Shown here: positions 38,111 to 49,693 of the stretch, piece after piece | Position numbering within the stretch: position 1 is the stretch's first letter | Layout: each line of letters begins with the position of its first letter | Assembly: GCA_947044405.1 (NCBI GenBank) | Contig: CAMRHE010000011.1 | Coordinates: 5,314,501 to 5,378,500 of the forward strand | DNA from: Leptodactylus fallax | Taxonomy: Eukaryota > Chordata > Amphibia > Anura > Leptodactylidae | Length of the DNA: 64,000 nucleotides | Direction: 5' to 3' | Made by a program: the position numbers and the translations under genes | Notes under the pieces: generated by a model | Told to the model about the DNA's origin: nothing | The model's database searches: none | Seen by the model: the letters and a program-made list of their open reading frames with translations, nothing else

Positions 38111-39759
38111 CAGTCATATGAAAAAGTTTGGGCACCCCTATTAATCTTAATCATTTTTAGTTCTAAACATTTGGGTGTTTGCAACAGTCATTTCAATTTG
38201 ATATATCTAATAACTGATGGACACAGTAATATTTCAGGATTGAAATGAGGTTTATTGTACTAACAGAAAATGCGCAATATGCATTAAACCAAAATTTGAT
38301 CGGTGCAAAAGTATGGGCGCCTCAACAGAAAAGTGACATTAATATTTAGTAGATCCTCCTTTTGCAAAAATAACAGCCTCTAGTCGCTTCCTGTAGCTTT
38401 TAATCAGTTCCTGGATCCTGGATGAAGGTATTTTTGACCATTCCTCTTTACAAAACAATTCCAGTTCAGTTGAGTTTGATGGTCGCCGAGCATGGACAGC
38501 CCGCTTCAAATTATCCCACAGATGTTCAATGATATTCAGGTCTGGGGACTGGGATGGCCATTCCAGAACATTGTAATTGTTCCTCTGCATGAATGCCTGA
38601 GTAGATTTGGAGCTGTGTTTTGGATCATTGTCTTGCTGAAATATCCATCCCCAGCGTAACTTCAAATTCGTCACTGATTCTTGTACATTATTCTCAAGAA
38701 TCTGCTGATACTGAGTTGAATCCATGCGACCCTCAACTTTAACAAGATTCCCGGTGCCGGCATTGGCCACACAGCCCCAAAGCATGATGGAACCTCCACC
38801 AAATTTTACAGTGGGTAGCAAGTGTTTTTCTTGGAATGCTGTGTTTTTTTGACGCCATGCATAACGCCTTTTTGTATGACCAAACAACTCAATCTTTGTT
38901 TCATCAGTCCACAGGACCTTCTTCCAAAATGAAGCTGGCTTGTCCAAATGTGCTTTTGCATACCTCAGGCGACTCTGTTTGTGGCGTGCTTTCAGAAACG
39001 GCTTCTTTCGCATCACTCTCCCATACAGCTTCTCCTTGTGCAAAGTGTGCTGTATTGTTGACCGATGCACAGTGACACCATCTGCAGCAAGATGATGCTG
39101 CAGCTCTTTGGAGGTGGTCTGTGGATTGTCCTTGAATGTTCTCACCATTCTTCTTCTCTGCCTTTCTGATATTTTTCTTGGCCTGCCACTTCTGGGCTTA
39201 ACAAGAACTGTCCCTGTGGTCTTCCATTTCCTTACTATGTTCCTCACAGTGGAAACTGACAGGTTAAATCTCTGAGACAACTTTTTGTATCCTTCCCCTG
39301 AACAACTATGTTGAACAATCTTTGTTTTCAGATCATTTGAGAGTTGTTTTGAGGAGCCCATGATGCCACTCTTCAGAGGAGATTCAAATAGGAGAACAAC
39401 TTGCAATTGGCCACCTTAAATACCTTTTCTCATGATTGGATACACCTGGCTATGAAGTTCAAAGCTCAGTGAGGTTACAAAACCAATTTTGTGCTTCAGT
39501 AAGTCAGTAAAAAGTAGTTAGGAGTATTCAAATCAATAAAATGATAAGGGTACCCAAATTTTTGCACCGGTCAAATTTTGGTTTAATGCATATTGCACAT
39601 TTTCTGTTAGTACAATAAACCTCATTTCAATCCTGAAATATTACTGTGTCCATCAGTTATTAGATATATCAAATTGAAATGGCTGTTGCAAACACCCAAA
39701 TATTTAGAACTAAAAATGATTAAGATTAATAGGGGTGCCCAAACTTTTTCATATGACTG
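38111..39759 (-). mobile_element. Complete Tc1-like transposon E (1649 bp), same family as copy C
   Basis: CAGTCATATGAAAAAG at 38111 and its complement ending at 39759 are flanked by TA (38109-38110, 39760-39761). The terminal inverted repeats are about 210 bp and nearly identical. An outer motif (AAAAAGTTTGGGCACCCC) is echoed by an inner one (GCAAAAGTATGGGCGCC near 38305; GGTACCCAAATTTTTGC near 39548), an IR/DR layout. The transposase is on the minus strand and is intact, so this copy is the best candidate here for an autonomous element. Confidence 0.92.
38339..39361 (-). CDS. Tc1-like DD34E transposase (340 aa), apparently intact
   Basis: The enzyme would bind the element's terminal repeats and move it into TA sites. 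I take ATG at 39361 (MGSSKQLSND) as start; in-frame codons further up lie in the leader. An N-terminal paired-type helix-turn-helix region ([19 protein letters not shown]) is followed by a GRPRKIS hook-like linker and a second helix-turn-helix. Catalytic residues are D153 in WTDETK, D244 in QQDNDPKH and E279 in IIEHLW, spaced as DD34E. The length equals the family norm and no stop or frameshift is visible. The decayed sister copy C shows only about five amino-acid differences over the shared part, which suggests recent amplification. Confidence 0.92.
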   Translation of the reverse strand: MGSSKQLSNDLKTKIVQHSCSGEGYKKLSQRFNLSVSTVRNIVRKWKTTGTVLVKPRSGRPRKISERQRRRMVRTFKDNPQTTSKELQHHLAADGVTVHRSTIQHTLHKEKLYGRVMRKKPFLKARHKQSRLRYAKAHLDKPASFWKKVLWTDETKIELFGHTKRRYAWRQKNTAFQEKHLLPTVKFGGGSIMLWGCVANAGTGNLVKVEGRMDSTQYQQILENNVQESVTNLKLRWGWIFQQDNDPKHSSKSTQAFMQRNNYNVLEWPSQSPDLNIIEHLWDNLKRAVHARRPSNSTELELFCKEEWSKIPSSRIQELIKSYRKRLEAVIFAKGGSTKY

Positions 39760-39769
39760 TATCTCAATA

Positions 39770-40030
39770 TTGACCCACGTTCAGCATGTTTAAGGTGGAG
39801 TTCGACTGGGTTGGAACATTGCAGTTAAGGTGGTGCAAAGGCAGACTGTTTTGTCACATCAAATCAAGCAGGGTTTTTTGTGACATAAGAACAGCTGAAA
39901 ACCTCAGACACTTTTCTGGCCATGAGGAGTAGGAGTACCCCTTTTAAGCCACTATACATCTTAATAAAGTGGTGCACCACTAGATTCAGCACATGTGCCA
40001 TACAGGGACCATGTGTTATTCGACCCAATC
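39770..40030 (-). pseudogene. hAT-superfamily transposase remnant
   Basis: On the minus strand, 40018 to about 39920 reads HGPCMAHVLNLVVHHF, matching the conserved C..H.LNLVV block of hAT transposases. Further on (about 39825-39780) a frame reads NVPTQSNSTLNML, recalling the DVPTRWNSTY.ML block. Stops and frameshifts separate the two. Only this short piece is recognisable. Confidence 0.6.
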
Positions 40031-41555
40031 AAAAACGTTATCTTCATTCTCAGGAACTGCAGCAATCCTGCAGCTACTGCCAGTGCCAACAAAACCAAAA
40101 GTAGTGTTGCTGTTGCCACCCACTTTATTAGTACTTAGTAAGGGTGTTTCCTGCTCCCCCTCCTTTATTCTGTCCCCTGTCATTTTGCTGCACAAAGCAT
40201 AATTCAAGATTGAGATTTTTTTGGATTAGCACAGGCTGTGAGACAGTTTATTGGGTGAGCAAAAAACACCCCAAAAACCCTTAAACAGAGCACAGATGGA
40301 ATCAGTGTTTTGCTGTTAGAACAGCAGTTTGTATGTATTTAACTAAAAAAATGTAAACTCGTTAACTAACTGGATTGACTTTGTCAGTAAAAACAATGTA
40401 AAACATTCTGTGGACATTCACAGCTCAGTCTTCTCTTTTGCAAAACAGACAAAATTAAATTATTGGCAACGACAGGGTTCACTGTCCTTTGTCTGTACTA
40501 TTGCAGCAGACTTGCTCACACAATACAGATGTTCTCCCTCACTCCTATCAATGATTTCTATCACTATCTGCCTTTAATTGATTAAATCTGCCTGGACTTT
40601 GTTCTGTTTCTCCTACTCTTATGATTCTCTAGCTCTATTACAAGTTTTCCTGTTCTGTGTTGCTGAAGAGAATTGAGTAATTGCTTTGGATAATGCAATT
40701 ATGAACAACACATCTATCCCTTACTTCCACCATAAATAAAATGTTTTGTGTTCCTGCACACAGCATCTTATATACTGTAGGTGACATCAAAACTGTAAGG
40801 TATCCACCTACCATAGACTATTGGCTGAGAGGCTGTCAGGTGATATCAGGTGACAAGACATCACAGTGATGCACTGACACATGTATCTCTTGTATTTTCA
40901 CTGCAAAATGTATGTTGCAGTGGCCATTTTAGTAAGTCCGAGACAACATCTCCATTTATTCAAAAAAACGGACAATTTGGAGTATTTGGGTCAGACTTGG
41001 CTCAGAACAAATTGATTCTCCATACAACACACAGTGATCCCACCCCTAAAAAAACTGCAGTAGAAGAGATTTAAAAAGATTGGTGTTCTTAACTGGCATT
41101 TTTCATTGCTGGCATAGTTTTCCAACATTATCACCACCGTTTCCGGAGGGTGGCATGGGTGGTGGAAAATGCCAGTTGTGACTAGTGTTTAAAAATTAGG
41201 ATAGAACTGTGATAGCGGACAGTGAGTACCCAAACTGCAACCCAAAACCCACTAATTTATCGCAAAGTGCCAACACGCCAATTTACCCTTAACACTGTGC
41301 GGATCCACAATTGTGGACAGTTATGGACTTGCTAAATACGGTCGTGTAGATGGGGATTTACAGAGCTTTCAATGATGTAAACAACTTTATACTGAGAGGT
41401 AATAGTTTGCATTTGGTATACTTTTGAACAATTAATGTTCATTATTTATATCACACAGGATTTGTTTTATAGTGACCGTGTAATGTTATTACAGCCTGTA
41501 ATAATATCACATGTGTGCTATAAAACAGATACTGTGTAATATAAATAGTGAGGGA
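40031..41555. other. Unassigned sequence, possibly extending the hAT remnant
   Basis: Up to about 40210 the base composition continues that of the hAT fragment, but I find no further motif. The rest holds no gene, tandem repeat or defined element end. Confidence 0.4.
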
Positions 41556-41777
41556 CCCCCACACAGTCCAATCTGCTCCATGGTGGCCTCCACACAGTCC
41601 AATCTGCTCCACAGTGGCCCCCACACAGTCCAATCTTCTCCACGGTGGCCCCCACCAATCCAACTTGCATCACGGTGGCCCCCACACAGTACAATATACT
41701 CCACATTGGCCCCCACTCAGTAAAATATACACCACAGTGGCCCCCACACAGTATAATATGCTCCTGTACTTACCTGC
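41556..41777. repeat. Minisatellite, 31-bp unit, seven copies
   Basis: The unit CCCCCACACAGTCCAATCTG and following recurs with starts of its ACACAG-like core at 41561, 41592, 41623, 41654, 41684, 41715 and 41746. The last copies (GTGGCCCCCACACAGTATAA) resemble the complement of the minisatellite in the hAT element at about 50040-50265. Open frames across it are by-products of the repeat. Confidence 0.9.
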
Positions 41778-43449
41778 ACTCTCGCAGGGCGACCTCCTTT
41801 TTTCCACCGCAAAGCAGGTGCTGATGAATGACCTCAGAGGTTATAATCTTCTGTCAGTGTAAGCCGTAGTCCCGCGGTCTACACTGACAGTTTTCAGGTG
41901 TATGTGCATTTGCACATACAACTGAAAGAAGTGCTGGATCACTTGCTGGGGGATCTGGGACAACTGTCCCGGATTCCCTGTTAGCGAGTGATGGAGGAGC
42001 CTGGCTGGGGCGAAGGCGCACGTGCCCACAAGAGAGGGCTCTGAGTGCCTCCTCTGGCACATGTGCCATAGGTCCGCCACCACGGGGATAGAATAATAAA
42101 TCTCCCCCATTGTTACCTCCCACTTGTTACCTCCCAATTATGTATGCCAATGGGCTTTCCAGAAATCCTCTTTAACTGATCAGGGTAGAGAAAATTGCCA
42201 GTGTGAACTTAACCTCAGCCTAACAGTGATTTGCAACTATTCTACAGCTTGATATACCATGTTCATGTTTGCTAAACATTTGTACTTTTGCCAATCATCC
42301 ACACTCACAGTTATAATTTAATTCAATTGATTTCCTATTATAGCAGCCTCTAGTGATCATCATCAAAGCTTTAGTTCCCTTCCAAGCTTTCAGTGTGACT
42401 GACCTAATTAAAGAGCTAATATTAAATTCATTAACACAATTAACATTTTCTAAACCAAATGGTATTAGCTGTTAAATCACTTTTGTATGTGAATTTATTA
42501 AAACGTGGTTTCTATCAATTTGCAATGCAATTTAGTATATTTATAATTTTCATAGACATTGCATTTCAAGGTACAAATTCATAACGTTGCTTTCCTCTAC
42601 TGCACATTTCAGTTTTGCTCAAAACATGGACTGATCTCCTCAATGAGGCTGGAATTAGACCCTGGATAGATAGTTAAATTTTATAAGTTTTGATGCAAGA
42701 CCAGGACTTCCTACTAATGTCAAAGGTTGATCCCTTGGAAACATAATGTGATCCAAGTATTGGATGGTGTATTGGATGTTGGTGTTGTAATATGTATTGT
42801 GGGAAATTAGCTTGGTAGCAACAGTGGAGCGGACCCAAACAGTCAGAGACAGGGACACAGTACCTGGTGAAGACAGGGTTTTGCCCCTGAGTTTTTATTT
42901 TGAAAAAATAAACAAATACAAATACAGCCTTAACTTCAGGCAAAAATACAAACATAAACCTGCTCTTCTGAGCTCTAACTAAACAAAAACTTCCCTCACT
43001 ATACGAGTGGCTTCCTACCAGCCACTCGGGAAAACAAAACATAAACAGCAGCAAGTTTTTCTCATCAGACTCTCAGTGTTCTGCACCCAGACCTCCTGTC
43101 TCTCCCAGGGTCTGCCCAGAAGTGCAGGTTCTACCCAGAAGTGCAGACTCTGCAGACTTTTAATGCCCAGTAACAAGCTAAGCCCTCACACCTGGACTGA
43201 GGTATACTGAAAACCTGGACCAGATTGTTTATTACCATACAGGGGTATGAGGAACCTGGGGGAAATATAGCAACTTTTCAGCACTCTGACTGCCACTTTC
43301 TCACAGTAAATAAGACATGTCAGGCTGAAAACCTATATGCAGTTATTGCTGCAGCTTGAGGTGTAGTTTGTGATGCAGTTTTATAAACACTTAGCACTCC
43401 ATGATGACTATATCTGTCATAAGTAGGTGGTAGTTTGTGACATCATGAA
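41778..43449. other. Unassigned sequence
   Basis: Just after the minisatellite, 41840-41930 contains an inverted pair (CTGTCAGTGTAAGCCG and CGGTCTACACTGACAG), so a short palindromic element may be present. About 42800-43220 looks like an interspersed repeat of LTR style, with undefined ends. No gene is supported. Confidence 0.4.
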
Positions 43450-44013
43450 TAGAGATGAGCAAATCGAAGCTGCAGAAGTGGAATTTGATCCGATTTTCAG
43501 GAAATATTCGATTCGCATCAAATCCGAATTTCCTCACGCTTCATGGTAACGATTCGCATTTAGTTCAAATGACTGCTCTACATGGGGCAAGGAACTCTGG
43601 GAACGCGGGATTACCCACAATGCCATGCGTGCAGCCAATCAGCAGCCAGCCCTGTGATGTCACATCCCTTTAACCCCTTCGCGAGCGCATATGGCATGTT
43701 TGACCGCTGCATCCAAGGTGTTAAATCCCCCCGATCGGTTATGGAGCAGGGTGTTAGCTGTAACTGACACCTAACACCCTGCTCCATAACAGATCCAGGT
43801 TTTAACAACTTGGATGCCGCGGTCAAACATGACTGCAGCATCCAAGGGTTTACGCCATTTTGCTGGCCAGCCACCCACCCCGGCTCTCTGCAGCCAATAA
43901 ATAGCTGTTTTTGGTACACGATTTGCCGCGATTTAATTTGGATCGAATAGAATCATATCGTGAAATTCGACGAAGTTGCCGAATCGAATTTTTGAATACT
44001 TCGCTCGTCTCTA
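43450..44013. mobile_element. hAT-like non-autonomous element (564 bp) with 8-bp duplication
   Basis: ATCATGAA flanks both sides (43442-43449, 44014-44021). The ends TAGAGATGAGCAAA and the complement TAGAGACGAGCGAA are inverted repeats. The outer arms are rich in TCGAA/GAATCG words. The middle (43670-43860) contains TTAACCCCTTCG and the hairpin motifs GTGTTAGCTG and GGATGCCGCGGTCAAACATG shared with the left end of the 5181-bp element, so an older TTAACCCC-type sequence sits inside. It is non-coding. Confidence 0.8.
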
Positions 44014-44021
44014 ATCATGAA

Positions 44022-46117
44022 GATCCAGCAGATACTGACATGAACCTGCATGATCAACTGCAGGATTCTTGCTGTTACTGTCAGTAATCTAAATATCCAG
44101 AATCCTACTTTTTCACCAAGAAGTCATCATTCTCTTATGTGCAATGATGTTGGGAGAGATTCTGTACAGCATCTGTATTTGTTATATGGCCTTTATGTTT
44201 TATGCCATGTTAGGTTGCCACGCCTAACAGACAAATTTTGGCTCGGTTTGTTCAGCAAGTTAGTGGTTTAAGATGTGGAGCCAATTAGAGTGCTGCCTTA
44301 CCATTGATTCCAGAGCTGAGGTGGGGTATTTAACCTAGTTCTAGTTCTCAGTTACTGCCTGTGATTTTTTCATGTATCTGGGCTCCCAGTGTTCCTGAGC
44401 TTATTCCCTGTGCCTCTCACCCTGTTTTCAGGTAATCTCTTCTTTACTTATTTTAGCTTGCTTTCCTGGTTTTCTTGCTGATTTGGCTTTGTTACCTACT
44501 GGACTTGACCTGGATTTTTGGTATTGCTCTTGCTACTGTTTTAACTATTGCTGTACTCTCCTGGTTCCGACCCCAGTGTATGTATGACTCTTTGCCTGGT
44601 CTGATCTTTAGCATGCAAGTACACCTGTTTTTGTCCCCTTGTTCTGGAGTTCCAACCTGGAATCCATACCACAAAGTCCAGCCTGCATTTTTCCACCCTC
44701 CCCCGGAAAGAAATAATAAATGTTAGTCAATAAAATGGTGTCATTGAAAAATACAATTCCATCCCCATAAAAAACAAGCTACTTTGACAGAAATATAAAA
44801 GAAAAGGAGGAAAATTAAAAAAAAAAAAAAAGCTTGATCCTTAAATGGTCATTAACCTTTAAGACAACGTAGTCTGATATCATAGAACATGTTATTCTGG
44901 ACCAAAATGTAATGTACTTTAATTAAAAATGTGGCTACTTTGTGCCTGAAAACCCTCTCTAAAGTCTGTGTCACAAAGTGGCAGTTCATTCTTTTGTTAC
45001 TAAGGAAGTCCTTCCCAAGATACATTCCATTTCCTCTAGCTTATCTCAGTGAGTGTAAGGAGCCTCCTTTTCTCTCTTCACACAGTTAATGGAGGGGGGA
45101 GGGGGTGATTCTGCTCACAGCCTGCACAGACATTTCTGCAAACTGTTGCTGTGTGCAAAAGACCGAGGATCCTGCAAAACTCTGCTTACAATGTAAGAAA
45201 AGTCTTCTATGTACTTCAGCCTACTTCTGGCTGCTTGTGTGATTACAAATGGGATATTATTCACAGATAGCAGCAGCTTTGAGTGTTTTTTTTTTCTTGT
45301 GCTTTATCTGCTTGGTTACATGTATTTGACATTTATTTGCCCTGTATTTACAGTCCAGTGGCCGTGGATCTCCTATATTATGGTCACTTTGGCTTTTCTA
45401 AGGTATTTGTTTGCAATTATATGGTTACTCCTGGCGGAATGGAAGAACATTATCAGCAATGGGTGGAAGAAGGGGGCAGAATGCTCCTTATTGTACATGC
45501 CCCCTGGCTGAGGCACTCTGTTTCATCTATAATTTGATTATTAGCAGCAGAAAAACTGATAGGACATCATTTATGAAGGCTTATACAGTCATAGAACAGA
45601 CTGCCCAGCAAGACCCTGGACATATTTTAATGTTTCATGAAAACTCAGGTACCCTTTAAGGCTAAACAGGGTTGCTTGTTTAGTGGGTAGGTTAAAGTTG
45701 ATCTATCAGAAGGGAGTAGTGAACTAAAGTCCTTTCTTTATATTTACTATCCCTTTCAATCCACTCCTAGCTTTGGCCATTTTCATATGTGTCTACTCCA
45801 TCACATGTAGAGGCCAATGTTAAAAAACCATAACCTGTGGGTACATTTAATGTATGCACTGGGGACTTTCTTGGCACATACAACAAGCATGTAGCAATAA
45901 CATAGTATGAAAGGTGCCTAAAACAGTGTCTTTGAGAAACAGATGAAATACAGATGACATTCTGATGAAATACAGATCACATACTTACGCATCCATATTT
46001 TAATCAGTCTCAGTGGACTTTAATGGGTGTTTTTTCTTCATAGAATCCCATTAGCTCCATAGTATGGGCATAGAAAATAATAGGATGCTGATGAAAATAT
46101 ACACTTGTGTAAAAGCA
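44022..46117. other. Unassigned sequence
   Basis: About 44290-44720 has the look of an LTR or leader-type repeat (GGTATTTAACC, pyrimidine-rich runs, CCTGGTTCCGACCCC), but ends are not defined. About 44716-44880 resembles the interior and right end of the TTAACCCC group. 45000-45110 has weak similarity to 24.7-25.0 kb. No gene is supported. Confidence 0.4.
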
Positions 46118-46340
46118 GGCTGAGCCCCCACGTTATGGAAATGCTGCTTTTTTTGTCGCAGATTTTGTTGCGATTTTTTGGGCCAAAGCCAAGAATGCCT
46201 TCAAAAGGAATAGGAAATATATAGAAAGCGCTTATACTTCTCCCTTCTGCTCAATCCACTACTGGCTTTAGAGCCAACTAAAAACTGCAGCAAAATCTGC
46301 AACAAAAAAAGCAGCATTTCCGCAACGTGGGGCCTCAGCC
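46118..46340. mobile_element. MITE family 2, copy G
   Basis: GGCTGAGCCCCCACG at 46118 and CGTGGGGCCTCAGCC at 46340 are inverted ends. The arms contain TTTTTGTCGCAGATTTTG/CAAAATCTGCAACAAAAAA and GGCCAAAGCC/GGCTTTAGAGCC. It is separated by TAA from the family-1 copy that follows. Confidence 0.7.
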
Positions 46341-46343
46341 TAA

Positions 46344-46675
46344 GGCTAAGGCCCCACATAGTGAAACGCAGCAATAAAAAAAAAAAAAAAAAACGCTGCA
46401 GAGCAAAAACACGGCGAAAACACATCAGCGTTTTTCATTGCTTTTTCGCAGCGTTTTCCTCTGCGGACTTTCTGCCCCTATTATACTGTATCTATACGGA
46501 AAATGCCAGTGTATCATCCTGCGATTTTCCGCTGCAGATTTTTTTTTCTGCAATGTGTGGATGAGATTAGCTAGAATCCTATTCAGATTGCAGGTACTAT
46601 ACAACACAACATTTTTTTCTGTCGTGTTTCCGCCGTTGGAAAAACGCCGCATTTTCACAATGTGGTGCTTCAGCC
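46344..46675. mobile_element. PIF/Harbinger-like MITE, family 1, copy H
   Basis: GGCTAAGGCCCCAC at 46344 and GTGGTGCTTCAGCC ending at 46675, flanked by TAA at 46341-46343 and 46676-46678. The interior includes the family words CTGCGGACTTTCTGCCCC and TGCAATGTGTGGATGAG. Confidence 0.75.
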
Positions 46676-46678
46676 TAA

Positions 46679-47423
46679 AGGAGATTTACCATCACAGCAA
46701 CTTATGCCTTATCCACAGGGGATAGGGAATAAGCAAATTGTGGAGGTCTGTTTGGAGTCTGGACCCCCAACAATTAGAAGAATAGTGGTGCTTTGATCTC
46801 CAGTCTGAATGTGGCGGTGGTTGGAAAAGCACACCCTCACATTATTTATGTCAATGAAGTCCAGCACTCCGTGAATTCCCACTGCAATGAATAGATCTTT
46901 CTGATCATTGCTGCATTCACACTGGGGAACAAAACACCCCCATTCTCATGATCAGTGGATAATGGAATACCCCATTAAGGCCTCTTTACACAGGCCATTA
47001 GACATGGAGCTGAATCTGCTCTGATCCTATTCAAGTGGACATCCACACATCCACAAATCAGATACTAATGACCTATCATGTGAATGAGTCATCAGTATAA
47101 AACATGGTGGAAAACCCTTTTAGGGCAGCAACACACGACTGTGTTTCACCTGTGAAACACGGCCCATGTGCTAGCCAGATGTACCTGCTTGAACTTCATG
47201 CTGGGAGCGGGACTTCTAGCATCCAAGTTATCTATGACGCTAGAAGTCCCTGCCTACCAGCGACATACTGCCCCGTACTGTAATTGATATGGAACAGTAT
47301 GTTGCTGGGAGGCAGGGACTCCTAGATAACTAGTACGCTAGGATTCCCGCTCCCAGCATGAAGTTCAAGCCGGTACATCTTGCTAGCACATGGGTAAAAC
47401 ACGGTCATGTGCTGCTGCTCTTA
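46679..47423. other. Unassigned sequence with short inverted repeats
   Basis: About 46690-46780 resembles short frog repeats with the TTATCCACAGGGGATAGGGAATAA theme. About 47140-47400 contains an inverted pair (GGCCCATGTGCTAGC and GCTAGCACATGGG; CTTGAACTTCATGCTGGGAG and its complement), so a palindromic element of about 250 bp is likely. Confidence 0.5.
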
Positions 47424-47644
47424 GGCTGAGAACCCACATAGCAGGCCTCAGCGAAAAATTGCTACAGGAAAAACTGCAGCGGAAGCGAATCGCAGTTTTT
47501 CCCACAGCGATTTTCACAGATTTCCTCTGTGGACTTTCTGCTTCAATTATACATACAGGGAAACCGCTGGCGTTTCTGTATAATTCCTGCAATGTTTGGC
47601 TGGGATTCACTAGAGGGAAACTGTAAAACGCTGTGGTTTTTGCC
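47424..47644. mobile_element. PIF/Harbinger-like MITE, family 1, copy I (shortened)
   Basis: It starts GGCTGAGAACCCACATAG after TTA (47421-47423) and includes GACTTTCTGCTTCAATTATAC and GCAATGTTTGGCTGGGATT. Its right part runs directly into the next copy. Confidence 0.6.
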
Positions 47645-47938
47645 TAAAGCCCCACATTGTGAAGACACAGTGTTTTTTGCCATAGCGGAATTCCACAGAA
47701 AAAAATGCAGCGTTTTACAGTACCAGCAAAGCGATTGAGATTCTGGCTAACCCCATCCACACATTTCAGAAAAAAATGCAGCATGTCAATTGTACCTGTA
47801 TAAACGCTTGCATTTTTTCTATAGGTTTAATAAGGTAAGAAAATCCACAGAGAAAAACTCAGCAAAAATGCAATGAAAAATGCTGGATTTTTTTTCCACA
47901 GAATTTTTTAGCTTTGTTCCGCAACGTGGGGCCTTAAA
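47642..47938. mobile_element. PIF/Harbinger-like MITE, family 1, copy J (reverse orientation)
   Basis: It begins GCCTAAAGCCCCACATTGTG and ends CGTGGGGCCTTAAAC. The interior shows the complement of the family words (GGCTAACCCCATCCACAC, GCATGTCAATTGTACC). It is adjacent to copy I. Confidence 0.6.
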
Positions 47939-48760
47939 CTGTAGTAATTCTGTCACAGATTCGATTTCTATGTTGTGTTTTTTTCCCACCTTATTTCTGT
48001 ATTTTAGTGTTTGTGTATCTAATTTGAATGTTTTAACTTGGTAGGAATCTTAAAATGTAAATTTTCAGTAAACATGCAAATTGTTGTTGATTAAAGTATC
48101 AGTTATGCACCTGAAGATTATTGGTGATAATGGAGAGCTAAATTAAAAAGACTGCAAATTTTCTGAGCACTGTCTCCCCCCATCTCTATATAAAAATCCA
48201 ATTACTAGTTGATTTGTTGAGGTATGTCTCAGGGCTTATTAACACATCTGAATTTTGCGGACATGTGATGGCCCTGATAACCACAGACAGCACTGCTTAT
48301 TTTCAGGTTGTGTTCTGTCTGTGATTGATCCATTTTTCACACCTCCATTGCTTTCTCTTTTCAGTAATACTAGGTTCACATTAGTGTTGGCCTATCTGTT
48401 GGTTTGGTCTGTCGGTAATAGTGGTCCCCATAGATTATAATGGAGTCCATCAGTTTTAAAACTGAAACCAATGGCGGAAAAAGTCCTCCTTGCAGAACTT
48501 TTTCATCTGCGGATTTCAGGCATACATTGTGACAGTCTCCAACGGTTTACAGAGACTCTGGCGTAGATGTGAACTAAGCCTGTATAATTTCAGCTTTTGT
48601 CTCAGCGATTTTCAGGCCTTTTCAGGGAAGAGGCGAAGGTGGTGCAGAAGTAAAGAATTCACAATTTTGTTGCAGCAAACACCAACTTGCACAAAAATAA
48701 TTGTGACTTTTTATGTCTTCTACACCAGAAGACTGTTGTACAAGGCATAATAAATCTGTA
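47939..48760. other. Unassigned sequence
   Basis: There is no gene or defined element. Part of 48360-48560 (AGGTTCACATTAGTG, AACTGATGG-like words) resembles frog short repeats that begin with GTTCACA. Confidence 0.4.
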
Positions 48761-49187
48761 CCACTATATACCTGGATGTAGTTATAAGTGCACTCAGTTC
48801 TGGGGTCACAGGTACTTTTCCTTATAAGGAAGTGACACACTGATTAATTCCAGGCTATTTCTTATTACTGAGGGGGTGACACACTATGTACCTGGATGTA
48901 GTTATAAGTGCACTCAATTCTGGGGTCACAGGTACTTTTCCTTATAAGTAAGTGACACACTAAATAATTCCAGGCTATTTCTCATTACTTAGGGGGTGAC
49001 ACACTATGTACCTAGATGTAGTTATAAGTGCACTCAGTTCTGGGGTCACAGGTGCTTTTCCTTATAAGTAATCGACACACTGATTAATTCCAGGCTATTT
49101 CTCATTACTTAGGGGGTGACACACTATGTACCTGGATGTAGTTATACCTGCACTCAGTTCTGGGGTCACAGGTGCTTTCCCTTACAG
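48761..49187. repeat. Tandem repeat with a 120-bp period (about 3.5 copies)
   Basis: CCTGGATGTA (CCTAGATGTA in one copy) starts at 48771, 48891, 49011 and 49131, exactly 120 bp apart. Each unit holds AGTGCACTCAGTTCTGGGGT, CTTTTCCTTATAA and GTGACACACTGATTAATTCC. The array is interrupted at 49188 by a hAT element and continues after it at 50555. Confidence 0.92.
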
Positions 49188-49693
49188 CACAGGTGTCAAA
49201 CACAAGGCCCACGGGCCGAATCCGGCCTGCTGCCTTCTGTTATCCGGCCTGGCACTTAGCTGGCCCGCAGGGCCGCAGCATTTTTTATTGTCTATGTACA
49301 TTATGTAATGTAAACCAGCCCAGGACAGGCCGCTTAAAAAAAAAAAAAAACAAAGCTACGCGATACCTGTCCTGGGCTGGTTTACAAGACCTCTGCATGT
49401 CAGCGCAGGCGGCGATACAATGACGTCATCGCGCCTCCTACGCTGACACGCAAACAAGAAGAGGCGGCGGCTGCATCAAGGCATCGCAGGTAGGTGAAGA
49501 TAAGTTTTTTTTATATATATAAATAGGCCGTTGCCTGCAGGAGTATCCCCGGCACATAACGGCCTATTTACTTACCGATCCCCGCTGCTGGTCGTGGCCG
49601 CCCCCGCTTCCCCTTCTGCTATGGGACGCAGAAGCGGCTGTGTGCAGGAGCAGGGATGGTGAGTGAGGCCGCGGCCGGCGAACCCCGTCAAAT

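Noticed and set aside
41556..41777. A CRISPR-like array of evenly spaced repeats
   Set aside because: The units are head-to-tail without unique spacers, the DNA is vertebrate, and no cas-like gene is present.
41451..41862. Several overlapping frames with G/W-rich or P/H-rich repeats
   Set aside because: They are translations of the 31-bp minisatellite; multiple frames stay open only because of the repeat.
45209..45659. A membrane protein from the 100-codon hydrophobic frame
   Set aside because: It has T-rich codons, starts without good context, overlaps equally long frames and has no family likeness.
48771..49140. A coding repeat, because 120 bp is a multiple of three
   Set aside because: Each unit contains stop codons in the frames I read (for example TAG and TAA in GATGTAGTTATAAG).
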